From Cololabis saira (Eukaryota > Chordata > Actinopteri > Beloniformes > Belonidae), in the NCBI RefSeq assembly GCF_033807715.1, contig NC_084587.1, positions 25,913,017-25,977,016 on the forward strand: 64,000 nucleotides of DNA, read 5' to 3'. Shown piece after piece: positions 49,001 to 59,699 of the stretch (the stretch's first letter is position 1; every line of letters begins with the position of its first letter). Under the pieces are notes generated by a model. That model did not search any database. It worked only from the letters and a program-made list of their open reading frames with translations, and was not told where the DNA came from. The translations under genes and the position numbers were made by a program.

Positions 49001-51243
49001 GTGTATCCCAGCTCCTCTGGGAGAATGCCAAGGCCTTTCCAAGCCAGCTGAGATATGATCTCTCCAGCGTACATGATTGCAGACTTTCCCTTTCGTTGAC
49101 GTTCACAATTTGAAACAAAATGTCATCCATGTGAAATATGTATCAAAGAGCATCATCAGAATAACACATCTTTGGTGGCCCGTAACAAACACATGTGACT
49201 CTTTTGGCCAATCACAATCAAGATAAGAGCATTGCTTCTTTTCCATTACATGGTGAAATTAAGGCAATTTTTCATGCTGTTTAGCATTACTTTAACCAGA
49301 CTTCAACGGATGCCAGTTGTAGGTAAGTCTCTAACGATATAATATGCTTTTTAACTTGACATTAAGTAACTAAGTAAGAAGTTGCTAAAGAGTTTAGAAA
49401 CCTTAATTCCACATGTTGCATTCCAACCAATGTGGAATGTGTTATTGCGAAGATGATCTCCGATACACGTGAATGCTATTTTGTTTCAAATGACGTATGT
49501 CGCCGAAAAGCGTTTTCATGAATGAGTGTAGCCTGAATTTAACCCGGGGCTTCCTCCTGGACAGGGTTAGGGTTAGGATGTGGTCGACGTGTCCAAAACT
49601 GCTCCTCAAGGAGGTGTCCAGGACACATCCAGACAAGAGGTCTGTACCAACTCAGCTGGCTCCTCTCAGTTAAGAGCTGCTTTACCCAGAGTCCTCACCC
49701 CCTCCCAGATAAATGAACTTCTCGCCCCATCTCTCGGAAAGTCCACCCTTCGTCTGGAGGAAAGTCACTTCAGCCACTTGTATCTATAATCTTTTTCTTT
49801 CAGTCAGCATTCAGTTCATGACTGTAGATGAGGATAAGAGTGTGCTGTAGATGGATTCACCTCTTGGCTCAACTCTCTCATCACGACAGACTGGTGCTGT
49901 AGCGGCTGAACTATAATCTGCCTGTTGAATTCCTGCACCACTCTTCCCTCACTAATGAGCAAGACCCTGAGACACTTAAAACTCCTCTTAATTCAGAACC
50001 TCACCCCGAGACAGAGACCCATCCCTGCCTCCTCAGTCATGCTGAAAACACGTGTGTCAAATTAGAAAATAAATAATCCATACTGTTAATTCAAAGAGGG
50101 GGATTACTACTTTTTTTTTCTCATATATATTAATCTAAAACCAATGTAGTGCAATCATCTTGACAAATTTAGCCTTCATGAGGGTTTCTGGAGGCTCTTT
50201 TTTGGTGGTTGTTTTTTAAACTACATTTCTCTTGTGTTTTTATTTTTGTATGTTTTTTTGTTTGTCTTTTTTTAGGAGGAATTTGGTTATAACGCTGACA
50301 CCCAAAAGCTTTTATCCAAAAACGGAGATACGCTCCTGGCTGCCATCAATTTCTTCATCTCCAGTGTGAACACACTCGTGGAGAAAACAATTGAAGATAC
50401 CATGGTCAACATCAAACAGTATGAAATTGCCAGGTGATTTAAGTCTCAAATTTTATTTGAAAAACAAATATGAGTCTTGAATTTGGATTTTTGCCAGCAA
50501 AGACCCTTTTTTAAAGTTATAGACGTAATGACAGGTTTTTGCATTGTCACGAAATGTTTTTTATTTGTTTTTCTGTTTAATAGTTTAATCATTGAGCTCC
50601 AAGATGATATTCTCATTTGTCCTGTTTGTTTATGTCTCATATTTAGCATTTAAGATGTACGTAATATAGTTAAAAGCATCTGCGATGGATTAAACAAATC
50701 TGTGGTTTCTCGATAACCGACCCTCTATTATTTGTCAGGTCCTCATGTAATTAAGGAAAGGCAGATTTTTCATATGTTTCATGTCATTTAATATAATTTC
50801 CAATTCCTAGAGTGGAGTACGATGCATACCGTACTGATTTGGAGGAACTGAATCTTGGGCCGCGCGATGGCACCACCATGCCGAAGATCGAGCTGTCCCA
50901 GCAGCAATTCCAGATTTACAGAGAGAAGTATGAGAGGATGCGGAACGACGTGTCGGTGAAGCTGAAGTTCCTGGAAGAGAACAAGGTCGGCTAGTTGATG
51001 GTTCTGCTCTACACATCAATAATGACATACCTGCTTTTCATTCACACCATTGATACCCCCCCTCCCCATTTTCTTCTGCTCCCACAGGTGAAGGTGTTGC
51101 ATAACCAGCTCATCTTGTTCCACAACGCCATAGCTGCATACTATGCCGGAAACCAGCAGCAGCTGGAACAGACACTTAAACAGTTCCACATCAAGTTGAA
51201 AATGCCAGGTGGTGACAATCCGTCTTGGCTGGAAGAGTCCTAA
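39731..51243 (+). CDS. arfip1: arfip1 (arfaptin-1), spliced
   Basis: Arfaptin-1 is a cytosolic BAR-domain protein that binds GTP-loaded ARF and ARL1, and PI4P, at the trans-Golgi. Canonical coding exons: 44225-44317, 45355-45445, 46042-46143, 47274-47386, 47715-47936, 50276-50433, 50811-50985, 51088-51243. They give 369 residues, close to the 373 of human ARFIP1, with compatible phases. The start peptide [20 protein letters not shown] matches the vertebrate N-terminus; the end is PSWLEES. The amphipathic helix lies near residues 112-133 and the AH/BAR domain at about 134-340. [28 protein letters not shown] and [19 protein letters not shown] are diagnostic, and details such as [20 protein letters not shown] favour ARFIP1 over ARFIP2. 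An upstream exon at 39731-40078 joins in frame and would add 119 residues (488 in total). Confidence 0.93.
41005..41154 (-). ncRNA. hammerhead-ribozyme-like motif in an inverted-repeat element
   Basis: Perfect 24-bp inverted repeats (41005-41028, 41131-41154; gtttgttcttttgttcagac onward) enclose 102 bp. Read on the minus strand the centre gives GACGG-UC-A..., then CUGAAGA (41086-41080), a GGCG/CGCC helix, GAAA (41061-41058) and CCGUC. These match the hammerhead layout: box 1 CUGANGA, stem II, box 2 GAAA, with GACGG/CCGUC closing stem III and cleavage expected after GUC at 41099. Stem III extends through most of the element. Stem I is short (AGUG/CGCU) with one unpaired U. Such ribozymes occur in Penelope-like retroelements and other small retroelements; origin here is inferred. 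Confidence 0.6.
41155..44215 (+). other. arfip1: arfip1 intron between acidic exon and first canonical exon (right part)
   Basis: 3 kb of AT-rich intron without recognisable transposon ends or coding signal. Predicted frames are short and lack splice support. Confidence 0.5.
44225..44317 (+). CDS. arfip1: arfip1 first canonical coding exon
   Basis: Acceptor tccttgcag at 44215, then nine in-frame bases before the ATG. It encodes 31 residues ending NPEMVFQR, donor GTAAGG. This is the conventional start by comparison with vertebrate arfaptin-1. Confidence 0.92.
45355..46143 (+). CDS. arfip1: arfip1 exons 3-4, Ser-rich linker
   Basis: Exons 45355-45445 and 46042-46143, both ending in phase 1. 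They encode a flexible Ser/Pro-rich linker ([36 protein letters not shown]). In mammals this part of arfaptin-1 carries the protein kinase D site; RLARSSS here is a plausible counterpart (inference). Confidence 0.88.
46144..47273 (+). other. arfip1: arfip1 intron 4
   Basis: 1.1 kb; no repeat or coding signal recognised. Confidence 0.5.
47274..47936 (+). CDS. arfip1: arfip1 exons 5-6, amphipathic helix and start of AH/BAR domain
   Basis: 47274-47386 encodes [20 protein letters not shown], the PI4P-binding amphipathic helix of the family. 47715-47936 encodes [20 protein letters not shown] through [14 protein letters not shown], the first long BAR helix. Intron phase is 0. Confidence 0.93.
48351..48731 (+). 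mobile_element. tRNA-derived SINE, complete
   Basis: Pol III A-box TGGCTTAGTGG (48364) and B-box GGTTCGACTCC (48408), body gcatgttctccccgtgcttg, ATGG-rich tail. Flanked by the perfect 11-bp duplication agctctgtggg (48340-48350, 48732-48742). It lies in arfip1 intron 6, same strand. Confidence 0.85.
49555..50035 (-). mobile_element. degenerate LINE fragment (RTE/Rex-like), antisense
   Basis: caaggaggtgtccaggacac, gctggctcctctcagt, atctctcggaaagtccaccc and aagaccctgagacacttaaa parallel the reverse strand of a teleost LINE ORF2 end. Decayed and frame-broken. Confidence 0.45.
50276..51243 (+). CDS. arfip1: arfip1 exons 7-9, rest of AH/BAR domain
   Basis: 50276-50433 ([20 protein letters not shown] onward), 50811-50985 ([20 protein letters not shown] to LKFLEENK) and 51088-51243 ([20 protein letters not shown] to the stop at 51241-51243). 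The donor after LEENK is GTCGGC, weak for a constitutive exon. Retention of the 102-bp intron would add only Val-Gly before a stop, removing 51 residues. Confidence 0.93.
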
Positions 51244-53050
51244 ACACTCCAATCTCTGAGACGTTGCTCTGAGACGTTGCTGGGTCAGTTTGACATAAAA
51301 TGTCAGATGCTACCGAAACTACAGGAACCTCCTTCCCCCTTTAACCGTACTGTTATGGCGTTTCAAACATTCAAAAGGTGTAAATCTGAAAAGAAAAAAA
51401 GGAAGAAAAAAAATTGTACATAAAAACAAAGAACCTTCCACATTCCTCTTTGAGCTTTGCTGTTAAAACATTTTCAATTTCTGTAGTAATTTGAAATCAT
51501 AAGAAATGCACTTTTAAATCGTGTTTGACCGATCTTTTGATCAGGAGTTGTTCCAGTAAATACATTTTGAAACTCTAAATGGCCTTTTGTACTCCAGCGT
51601 ATGAATGTTGTCTCAGCGCAGCGAGCATGCTGGCTTAGTAGAGGCAGCTACAAGATCACGACTGCCACGTCTCTCCTTGCTGGCTGAAACTGAAATTATT
51701 GCTTTATTAAAAACTAATCAACAACTTTTTTTTTTTCTTTGGAAATTCTGAATGTGCGCAACACCTATCTTGATAAATTGGGCAAAGTTGGTATGTATTC
51801 CTTGAAAACACAAACGAAAGTGGTAGTTTAACATTTTAGGAAATGACCTTTTGACTTTATTATGTCTTTGTCTAATGTGTATGAAGACAGAGTTCCAACA
51901 GACAGTTGGTATAACGGCTGGAAGCATGTGGGACAGAGGAGCCTTTTTCTGTCCACTTGTTTAAATTAAAAAAAAATATATATCCCAGCCTACCGGAACC
52001 TCTTGAGCACATTAATTCAAAAGCCAAAGTGAAGTGTACACAATCAAATAGTAGTTTTATGGTGGGTTAGTTATGTTTCTTTGGGCAGAGCCAGGCCGGC
52101 TGCTTCTTACTGATTGCTGACGTTATGCTGATTGTTGTAAACCAGCCATTGGCCCCAACTTCATGTTGAAATGAATTATATAAGAGGGTTGTGCATCCTT
52201 TCCTCAATCTCCTACAACACCAAAGCATTCCCCAAACGTTTGCAGCTCATAGTCGACCCTTACCCTCTGTTTCCAGCTCAACTTGTTTTTTTTTTTTTTT
52301 TTTTTTTTTTCCTCTAATACTCAACAAAATGAAGGACCAGCCTTACGTGACTAAATGTGCCTTGAATTTGTTTACTCTGCCCTTCTGCGCACTCTTACTG
52401 CTGGTTTTCAGGGCCAACCTTTGATGGAACAGAATGAACCAAACACACACTTGAAGGCGAAAGACCCACAGATGGATCATGCACAACTTTTCAAAAGCGA
52501 TGGCTGTTTATATGGGCGGGGGAAAAGACTTCTTGAAAACAATCAGTCACAAAGCTGTTCTCAAAGATATTTATCCATATTGCACATATGCACATTTATG
52601 CATTCGAGACAACAAAAATCTTTTAATACCTGTATATGTAAGGTGTAAACCAAAACACAATTAACTTTTTGTGAAGAACTGCATCCTTCTCCTTGGCTGC
52701 TAAAAGTTTACTCTATTGGGCTGTATAAAAGTGTATTTTTTTTCAAAGAACATGACTTTGTACATTGATTTGTACTTTTCCTGTGGTTCACTAGCTGTTT
52801 GGGAGAGTGAATCTTGTACAACATTCTGTTATTTTCCTTGACAGAGATGGATCTATATTTGTAATCTCTATTTTAATGTAGGGTGAAAAGATGTTTTCTT
52901 GAATTAACTGCAGAATAATAACTGGTACAGCCTTGTACTAGTGGATAACTTTTTGTAATAATGAAACATTAACAAATGTTGAGATTCTAAGAGGATTCTA
53001 ATTGTTGTGTAACCTATATGAGAAAATAAATATTTTCTTCTCTGAATGTC
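51244..53050 (+). other. arfip1: arfip1 3' UTR
   Basis: About 1.8 kb of AT-rich non-coding sequence after the arfip1 stop, with a T-run at 52287-52310 and no transposon I recognise. It ends after the polyadenylation signal at 53025-53030. Confidence 0.75.
53025..53030 (+). terminator. arfip1: arfip1 polyadenylation signal AATAAA
   Basis: AATAAA in gagaaaataaatattttc, followed within 20-40 bases by a T/G-rich stretch (gtctggagtctttattttt), the usual downstream element. Confidence 0.8.
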
Positions 53051-53499
53051 TGGAGTCTTTATTTTTGCATTTTAATTTGGAGTTCTGGTAAATGCAACTA
53101 CAAAAACTGATTACAAGTTACCAACAAAGAAAAAAAGGAAGAATACTTTTTTGTATCTCTGACTTCATAAGAAACAGAGACTTTTTTTTTTCTTCCTTTT
53201 TCCTTTCCCTCAGTAACCTGCCCCCATCTTGCTTTTGTCAACTTTGCCCTCTTCCGGCAGACGGTAATGGTTTATTGTACTGTCACATTAAGCTGTTGAC
53301 ACATGGATTTAAACGGATGGTCCAAGGACGTGTCCTGTTCAGTCATTTGAACTTTTCAGAGTTTATTTTACTCCAGGTGTTTTTGTGTTCTGCTTTGGGT
53401 TCTCTAAATGTCCACCACACCCACAGATGCACATTTGATGGGAGTTGGTTGATCCTCAGAAAGCCTTGTCAATGCTGACTGTAAAATCAGTGACCTGCT

Positions 53500-53690
53500 T
53501 TATCTGGAAGCGTATTGTCAGATCTAATGTAGCCTGTTGTAACCCTACACTGCCTGGAGCAAACAGTCGCTTCAACAACAAAAGCTGATAAATGTCTTTC
53601 AGGGGAAATATAGTTCAATAAAGCATTTAAGTACATTTACATTTTTGGCAAGGATCAACAAATTGCCAACAAACAAGTTGATAGGTTTAT
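53500..53690. repeat. inverted repeat arm 1
   Basis: About 190 bp (ttatctggaagcgtattgtc to acaagttgataggttta) present in reverse complement at 57999-58062 plus 59293-59443. The two arms bracket 4.3 kb. Confidence 0.85.
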
Positions 53691-54503
53691 TTATATATAT
53701 TATATCATACCTCTTGTTGCTGACTGGTGTCACTGCCCAGTTCATCACTGACTAATCTTAAATATTCTCAACTTCCTTATAAAGGATGATGTGGGAAATT
53801 GTCAAATCTTAGGTGAAGTAAAAGATATGGAAGATTAATCGTTTAGGGATGAATGTAAAGTCTGAACCTTGAAAACGTCCTAATGTTGCATTTAATAATC
53901 TTAAAGGTGGGCATTTTCTTTAAAAAGTACATGATTACATCTTTACATGCAACACATGTACACTTCACAAGCACAAAAGGGTGTTTGGATGGGGGGACAC
54001 TGTCAAATGATTGTCAGGCTGGGCCTGGGCCTGCTGTGCTACCTGGGGGGGGGGGTTGACAGGCCTCTAGGGGAACATGGGAGTGTTGAGAGAATGATTG
54101 TCCATGTCTTTGTCAGTGGGTTTATTTTGGTGTATCTGTGTGAATGGGTGTTGTCTGGCCTGGGTTTGGAGCTTTCTGCTGCTGGGCTTGCTGGTCGGCT
54201 ACTTGTTGGGGGGGATCTCACGCTCTGTGCCCGTCTTCGCTTCCCCGCGTTGCTCTTGCAGCTGGGCACGCCTTTGGCTCTGGGGTCTCCACCTTGGGCT
54301 TCGGGGCGGGTGCCGGCCCGTCTGCCAGGGTGTGGAGGGTGTGGAGGGTGTGGACCTCCTGGCCCTGTGATCGGCCTGTACTGGGTGTCTGGTGCCCAGA
54401 GGGGCTTAATCCGTCACGTCACCGTAGGTTCCCTGCCTGCCTTCTTCCGCAGTCATCGGGGCTTCAACCGGGGCTTCCCTCTGTTGCCAGCTGGGTAGCG
54501 AGG

Positions 54504-54630
54504 GGTTGCTACCCGTCCCGTAAAATACGGAATTGTCCTTTATTTGAGAAAAAAATTTTGCATCCCGTATTGAACTAATACGGGACGCGATTTGTCCCGT
54601 ATTTTCATTAACGCCCCATACACACGTCTG

Positions 54631-54663
<33 letters not shown>

Positions 54664-55231
54664 TCTACACTAAATTTAACAATAATGAACAAAATAAAAC
54701 ACAGGAAACATTAAGGCCAGCAAAGTAAATTTGAGAATATTTTATGAAATCAATAAACAATTCCATCATCAAAATTATAACAAATAAAGGTTTAAAATAT
54801 CTTGCTTTGCATGGAATGAGACTATGTCATGTATTAGTTTCACCTTTTAAGTTGAATTATTGAAATAAATTAACTTTTACACCATATTCTAGTTGAATTA
54901 TTGAAATAAGTTAACTTTTACACCATATTCTAGTTGAATTATTGAAATAAATTAACTTTTACACCATATTCTAGTTGAATTATTGAAATAAATTAACTTT
55001 TACACCATATTCTAGTTGAATTATTGAAATGAATTAACTTTTACACCATATTCTTCACCTGTAGGCTATATTATACATCTGGGCTGATGTGGACATACAT
55101 AGAATAGGAGGCTATTTCAGTTGCTAGTATGGTTGGCTGTCATGCAAGTTCAATGCTAAATGCTAAATGTTTAATGCTGCGCTGCTGAAATCGGGGCGTC
55201 CCTTATTTCTATTTCTGAAAGGTGGCAACCC
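54504..55231. mobile_element. hAT-type element carrying a minisatellite
   Basis: 728 bp, ends ggttgctacc/ggtggcaaccc, 8-bp duplication tagcgagg (54496-54503, 55232-55239). It contains a (CA)n tract and the 41-bp minisatellite at 54852-55052. Confidence 0.85.
54852..55052. repeat. 41-bp minisatellite, ~5 copies
   Basis: Unit ttgaattattgaaataaatt plus aacttttacaccatattctag, starting at 54852, 54893, 54934, 54975 and 55016, with only single-base differences. Confidence 0.95.
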
Positions 55232-55769
55232 TAGCGAGGGACTTCCTTCTTTCCCTTTTCTGGTCCTTCATCGTGGGGCCTACTGGTTGCCTAGGCCCCG
55301 ACTTCTTCTTTGTCCACCTCTGGTCTCTCATGCGCACATGGCGTGGTTGTGCTCATAGGCAAGGGACTGAACCCCACACTGCTCCCACTGCCCCATGCAC
55401 TGACGGTGCGGACCCCAACCCTGCAAAGGGGAGGGTTCTGTCAGGACATCCAACACAAAACTTTTTTGCTGTGGCAATCCCTACAATAGTTGTTTTCAGG
55501 CACATTCGTCATACAAATTGGGAGAAGGTTTTGTCTTGAAAATATAAACAGAGGAGAAGCCAGACTCTTTTAATGCAGAGCCATGCTGTTGTAATTTAAG
55601 CAAAACGTGGCTTTGCATTGTCTTGCTGAATTAAAAAAGAACTTCCATAAAAAGAACACTTTACCCTGATTTCTCCACACTGTGAAGGGTTGATATGCAA
55701 GTTACTACTACTAGACGTGGGGGGCATGACACATTACATGATATTTAGCACACGGTTTTATCTAAAGGG

Positions 55770-56030
55770 CAGTACGGTGGCTTAGTGGTTAGCAATGTTG
55801 CCTCTTATCAAGAAGATTCCCAGTTCAATTCCCTGGCCCGGCAGGAGTCTTTCTGGGTGGAGTTTGCATGTTCTCCCCGTGCTTGTGTGGGTTCCCGTCC
55901 GGGTACTCCGGCTTCAACTGACAGTCCAACAACTGTCCAGGGTGAACCCCTGTCTCCTGCCTGAAATGAGCTGGGATAGGCTCCAACAGACCCCTGTGAC
56001 CCTGCAAAGGATAAAAGAAGATAGATGGAT
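55770..56030 (+). mobile_element. tRNA-derived SINE, shortened body
   Basis: Same family as 48351-48731 with a ~120-bp internal deletion. Flanked by a perfect 16-bp target duplication ggttttatctaaaggg (55754-55769, 56031-56046), so the insertion is relatively recent. The B-box reads agttcaattcc. Confidence 0.88.
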
Positions 56031-56352
56031 GGTTTTATCTAAAGGGACTTATACTCAGTACTTGAGTTGTAAAGAAAAATCAGGGGGGATGGTGGATTTC
56101 ATCATATGGGGGCAGATAATTTGTGCTGATTACAAATAATAATAATCGATGCCATATTACAAATAAGAGCACTGACCAAAACACCTGCAGAAATACTGCA
56201 GGAATGACATAGCAGCAGTTAAATGCAGCCTTCTGTAAGCTTTAAATATCCACTGGGCTTACATCAAATACATCAAAACACAACAATAAAAAACAGTTTT
56301 CTGAAATTATCAATATGCCTCTGTCCTTCACAGGATAAGTAAAATGGATCAC

Positions 56353-56640
56353 TGCAAAAACTCAAAATCTTAACAAGAATGTCTCCTATTTCTAGTTAAA
56401 ATGTCTCATTTTAGTAATAAAATCTCATTACACCTAAAACAAGACTCATCACTGGAAAAAAACAACAATTTTCACCTTTTTCAAGTAGATTTTCACTTGA
56501 AATAAGTAGAAAAATCTGCCAGTGGAACAAGATTTTTTTGCTTGTAATAAGAAGATCTTGTTCCACTGGCAGATTTTCCTACTTACCGTATTTCAAGTGA
56601 AAATTTCCTTGAAACAGGTGAAAATTGTCAACAGGGGGGA
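56353..56640. mobile_element. foldback MITE, truncated at right
   Basis: cactgcaaaaactcaaaatc start, long internal inverted repeat around gcttgtaataagaag (aatctgccagtggaacaaga/tcttgttccactggcagatt). The right terminal arm is missing; full copy at 60832-61231. Confidence 0.75.
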
Positions 56641-57299
56641 TGATTTGGACCGTTTTTATTTCAGGGGGGATGCCGTCCCCCCTCATCCCCCCTCAACTCC
56701 AGTACTGCTTATACTATAAATCACAGAGTACGTGCAGTAAGGAAAGCATTTATGACAGAAGGTTCTCTTGGAAAAGGAGAGTTTTCGAGAGTTGGCTGAA
56801 TGTAGAGAGGGACAGCCTTGTGGCTTGTTACATTATTCAGGAACCACGTATGAGAACAGTCTTGACTGAGATCGCCTTGTGTGAAGAGAGGGCAAGGCCA
56901 GTTAAAACACCCAGGAAGGTACATACAGTAAGTCTTAACAATTACATTTTACATAAGCAGTTTCAGCCCCCAAAGTTACTCTGTAGGTGAATATCAGACA
57001 CTTGTGCTTGAGCAGCTGCAGGTAGCCAATAAAGGTCATCAAATAGAGGTGCGGTATTTGCCCTTTTGAGTTGATTAAAGACCCGGCACAATGCCACTCT
57101 CTGGACCTTTTGTGGTGGTCTTATTGCACAAGCTGGTAAGCCAACTGGGAGAGCATTGCTAAACTTGGGGTGGGGGGGTTGTACCAAGAACTGATTGAGT
57201 CAGGTATCAACTGATTTTTCATATGCCGTAAAGCTCAAAGCAGCATAACCTGGAAACAGAACAGTGTGGTCCTACAAAGATAACTACTACTGCTGTTAC

Positions 57300-57980
57300 T
57301 GTCATTTAGCAGACGCTTTTATCCAGAGCGACTTACATCTGAGAGAACAAACACACCATTTCACCTGGGGAGCAATTAGAGTTAAAGGAGCATGAGGCAG
57401 GATTGAGGCAGGATTTATGAAAAAAATTCGTATACGTTTTAAGTTTTCTAGTAATAATGTCAGATGAAGCGTTCCAAACCAAAAAGAATGAGCCATCTAG
57501 CGTATCTCTCCGTTGCCTTGAACAGGCTGTGTGCTGCAAAATGTGCTGCAACTCCGGACCGGAATTTCCTGCGCTGTCCTGCGGATGTGACGTCACATGA
57601 CGCTGCATGCACGTTCTCGGCGGCGCACGAGTAAACATTGGATACGCGTTTGAGTCATGGAGGCAGCTTCAACTTGAATTGGGACTGAAAACAGATGCTG
57701 ACATGGCTCATTTCCTACTGACCAGGTAAGATAACATTGTAAGTCATATTTAGAGCTTGATTTGAAAATCACATGAGATTACACACGTGCTCCCGTGCCG
57801 GCTTCACTGTTGGCTGCAGGAACCCCGACGGTCGTCGTGGTGCTAATGAGTCTCATTTCTTATTCTTGCCTCATGCTCCTTTAAGGGCCTTGCTCAAGGT
57901 GGTTCATCTTGGTTGCCATTCCCGGGCCATTCACGGGACCCCAGCCCACCTCTGTAGCCACTAGACTACCTGTCCCCCTA
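57300..57980. repeat. interspersed repeat split by a TTAA element
   Basis: catttagcagacgcttttat and ccagagcgacttacatctga on the left, ggtggttcatcttggttgcc and tagccactagactacctgtc on the right: one fish-wide repeat interrupted at 57386-57880. Confidence 0.55.
57386..57880. mobile_element. TTAA-flanked DNA element (long form)
   Basis: TTAA at 57382-57385 and 57881-57884; TIR aggagcatgaggca/tgcctcatgctcct. It is about 165 bp longer than the 35.5 kb copy because of a central block (57621-57786) containing a donor-like ACCAG|GTAAGAT. It interrupts the repeat at 57300-57980. Confidence 0.85.
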
Positions 57981-58062
57981 GACTAGACTCTCCTAAACTA
58001 AACCTATCAACTTGTTTGTTGGCAATTTGTTGATCCTTGCCAAAAATGCAAATGTACTTAAA

Positions 58063-59292
58063 GGGGACCTATTATGAAAAACAGGTTTTTTCTTGCTTTA
58101 ACATATAAAGTGGTCTCCCCTCAGCCTGCCAACTCAGAGAAGGAGGAAAGCAACCAAATTCTGCAGTGTCTGTACTGTACAGCCGCCCAGATGAGCCATC
58201 CAGTCTGATGTGGCTTCTACGAGCCGTTCAGATTCTGCTCCCTTTCGTTACGTAACGAAAATGCCATGTACATAGGTTGGCCTCCGATGCGTGAAACCAC
58301 ACCCACAACTAGGGTTGCAAAATTCCGGGAATTTTCAAAGTTGGAAACTTTCCATGGGAATTAACGGGAATATATGGGAATTAACGGGAATATATGGGAA
58401 TTAACAGGAATTAATAAGAAATTTACAGAATTGAAGGTTGGCCCTCAACAGGGAACTTAAATATAGTTGGGGGAAATATATTGTAGCATAGTCTTGGCTA
58501 AAACAACCAGATTTAATGCAAGTGCACTCCTCAATCACATGCACACAGCACATTGCTGCTTACTGCAGGGCTATTGAGGCCACGCCCCCTACAGGCACTG
58601 TGCATTCCTCCATCACATGCACAGATGATTTCTTGAAGCCTGGAGGCCACACATTTGAGCTCAAAGCACAAGACTATTGAAGCCACACATTTGAGCCCAC
58701 GGACTATATAAAGTCAAGTAAGTTTTGATAATATTATGGGGTAAATATATTTGATCTATAATGGTATTCATGTTTAACTTGCAAATATTAAATAAAAATG
58801 TATTAACACAGTAGCTAGCTAGCTGGTAAGTTAGGTGCTAATGTTTGGATATGATACAGTTTGTTTAAATTACCCCCAATTTCCAGTTAATTCCCATACA
58901 TTCGCATAAATTCCCAATAATTCCCATAAATTCCCATAATTCCCATAATTCCCATGGAAAGTCTCCAATTTGGAAAATTTCCAAAATTCCCCAGCTTAAC
59001 TTCCCATGGAAAGTTTCCGGAAAGTTTCCGGAAATTTACCGGAAATTTTCCACCCCTTTGCAACCCTACCCACAACTAACTCCGCCGGCCGGAGCTCCCG
59101 ACATTTTTTCATAGCGGTGTATAACGTCATTCAGGCAGCCAATCAGCACAGAGCCTCATTATCATAGCCTCCCCGACCACTCAGAATCCCTCATAGAGGA
59201 TGAGGTTAGAGAATGGGAGGATAAAGACATGGCTCAGAGGCTGAATGTTAAAATGTTTAAAATAGGTATTAGATGCCATAATAGGTCCCCTC
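58063..59292. mobile_element. DNA element with ggggacctattatg TIRs
   Basis: Ends ggggacctattatg/cataataggtcccc are perfect 14-bp inverted repeats. Target duplication is short or decayed (taaa). It carries a hAT element at 58310-59068. No transposase. Confidence 0.8.
58310..59068. mobile_element. hAT-type element, innermost of a nest
   Basis: 759 bp, ends tagggttgcaaa/tttgcaaccctа-type with a perfect 8-bp duplication cccacaac (58302-58309, 59069-59076). Subterminal tandem gggaattaacgggaatatat at the left, attcccataa-type repeats at the right. Confidence 0.9.
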
Positions 59293-59699
59293 TAAATGCT
59301 TTATTGAACTATATTTCCCCCGAAAGACATTTATCAGCTTTTGTTGTTGAACCGACTGTTGCTGCATCAAAGGTTTGCACTGCTCCAGGCAGTGTAGGGT
59401 TACAACAGGCTACATTAGATCTGACAATATGCTTCCAGATAAATGATGACCAGATAGCTGGTCATCATTCATGACACCCAGGTTTTTTGTGATCTTGACA
59501 CAACAGAAGAGAGGATGTTGATTATGACCAGTTATCCCTATCATATGGACTAATGCATCCCCATATTTTCATGGAGGCTTTTGCTTAAAATTCATAGCAG
59601 AAGCTTAAGTCTGATCCTCCTGTAGTTTTGCATACAGTCATGTTACTGTTCTCTTATACTATCCACAATGATTAACATGCACTCACTTATTGATGTGAT

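Larger units (their letters stand above)
53985..55480. repeat. GC-rich interspersed repeat split by a hAT
   Basis: Unusually GC-rich stretch (gggcctgggcctgctgtgct ... gaggaccccaaccctgcaaa-like) with long plus-strand open frames but no conserved domain. Removal of the hAT at 54504-55231 rejoins ctgggtagcgagg to gacttccttc. Probably a transposable element; class unknown. Confidence 0.45.
57999..59443. repeat. inverted repeat arm 2, interrupted
   Basis: Reverse complement of 53500-53690, opened by insertion of a DNA element (58063-59292) after gtacttaaa; the arm resumes with taaatgctttattgaac. Confidence 0.85.

Noticed and set aside
49563..49577. Interstitial telomere-like gggttagggttagg
   Set aside because: Only about two and a half units, inside a degenerate LINE fragment; chance or minor expansion is the simpler explanation.
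53947..54578. Two overlapping 140-180-codon frames
   Set aside because: GC-rich repeat sequence, hydrophobic/Gly-rich translation without domains, no splice or start context; listed as a repeat.
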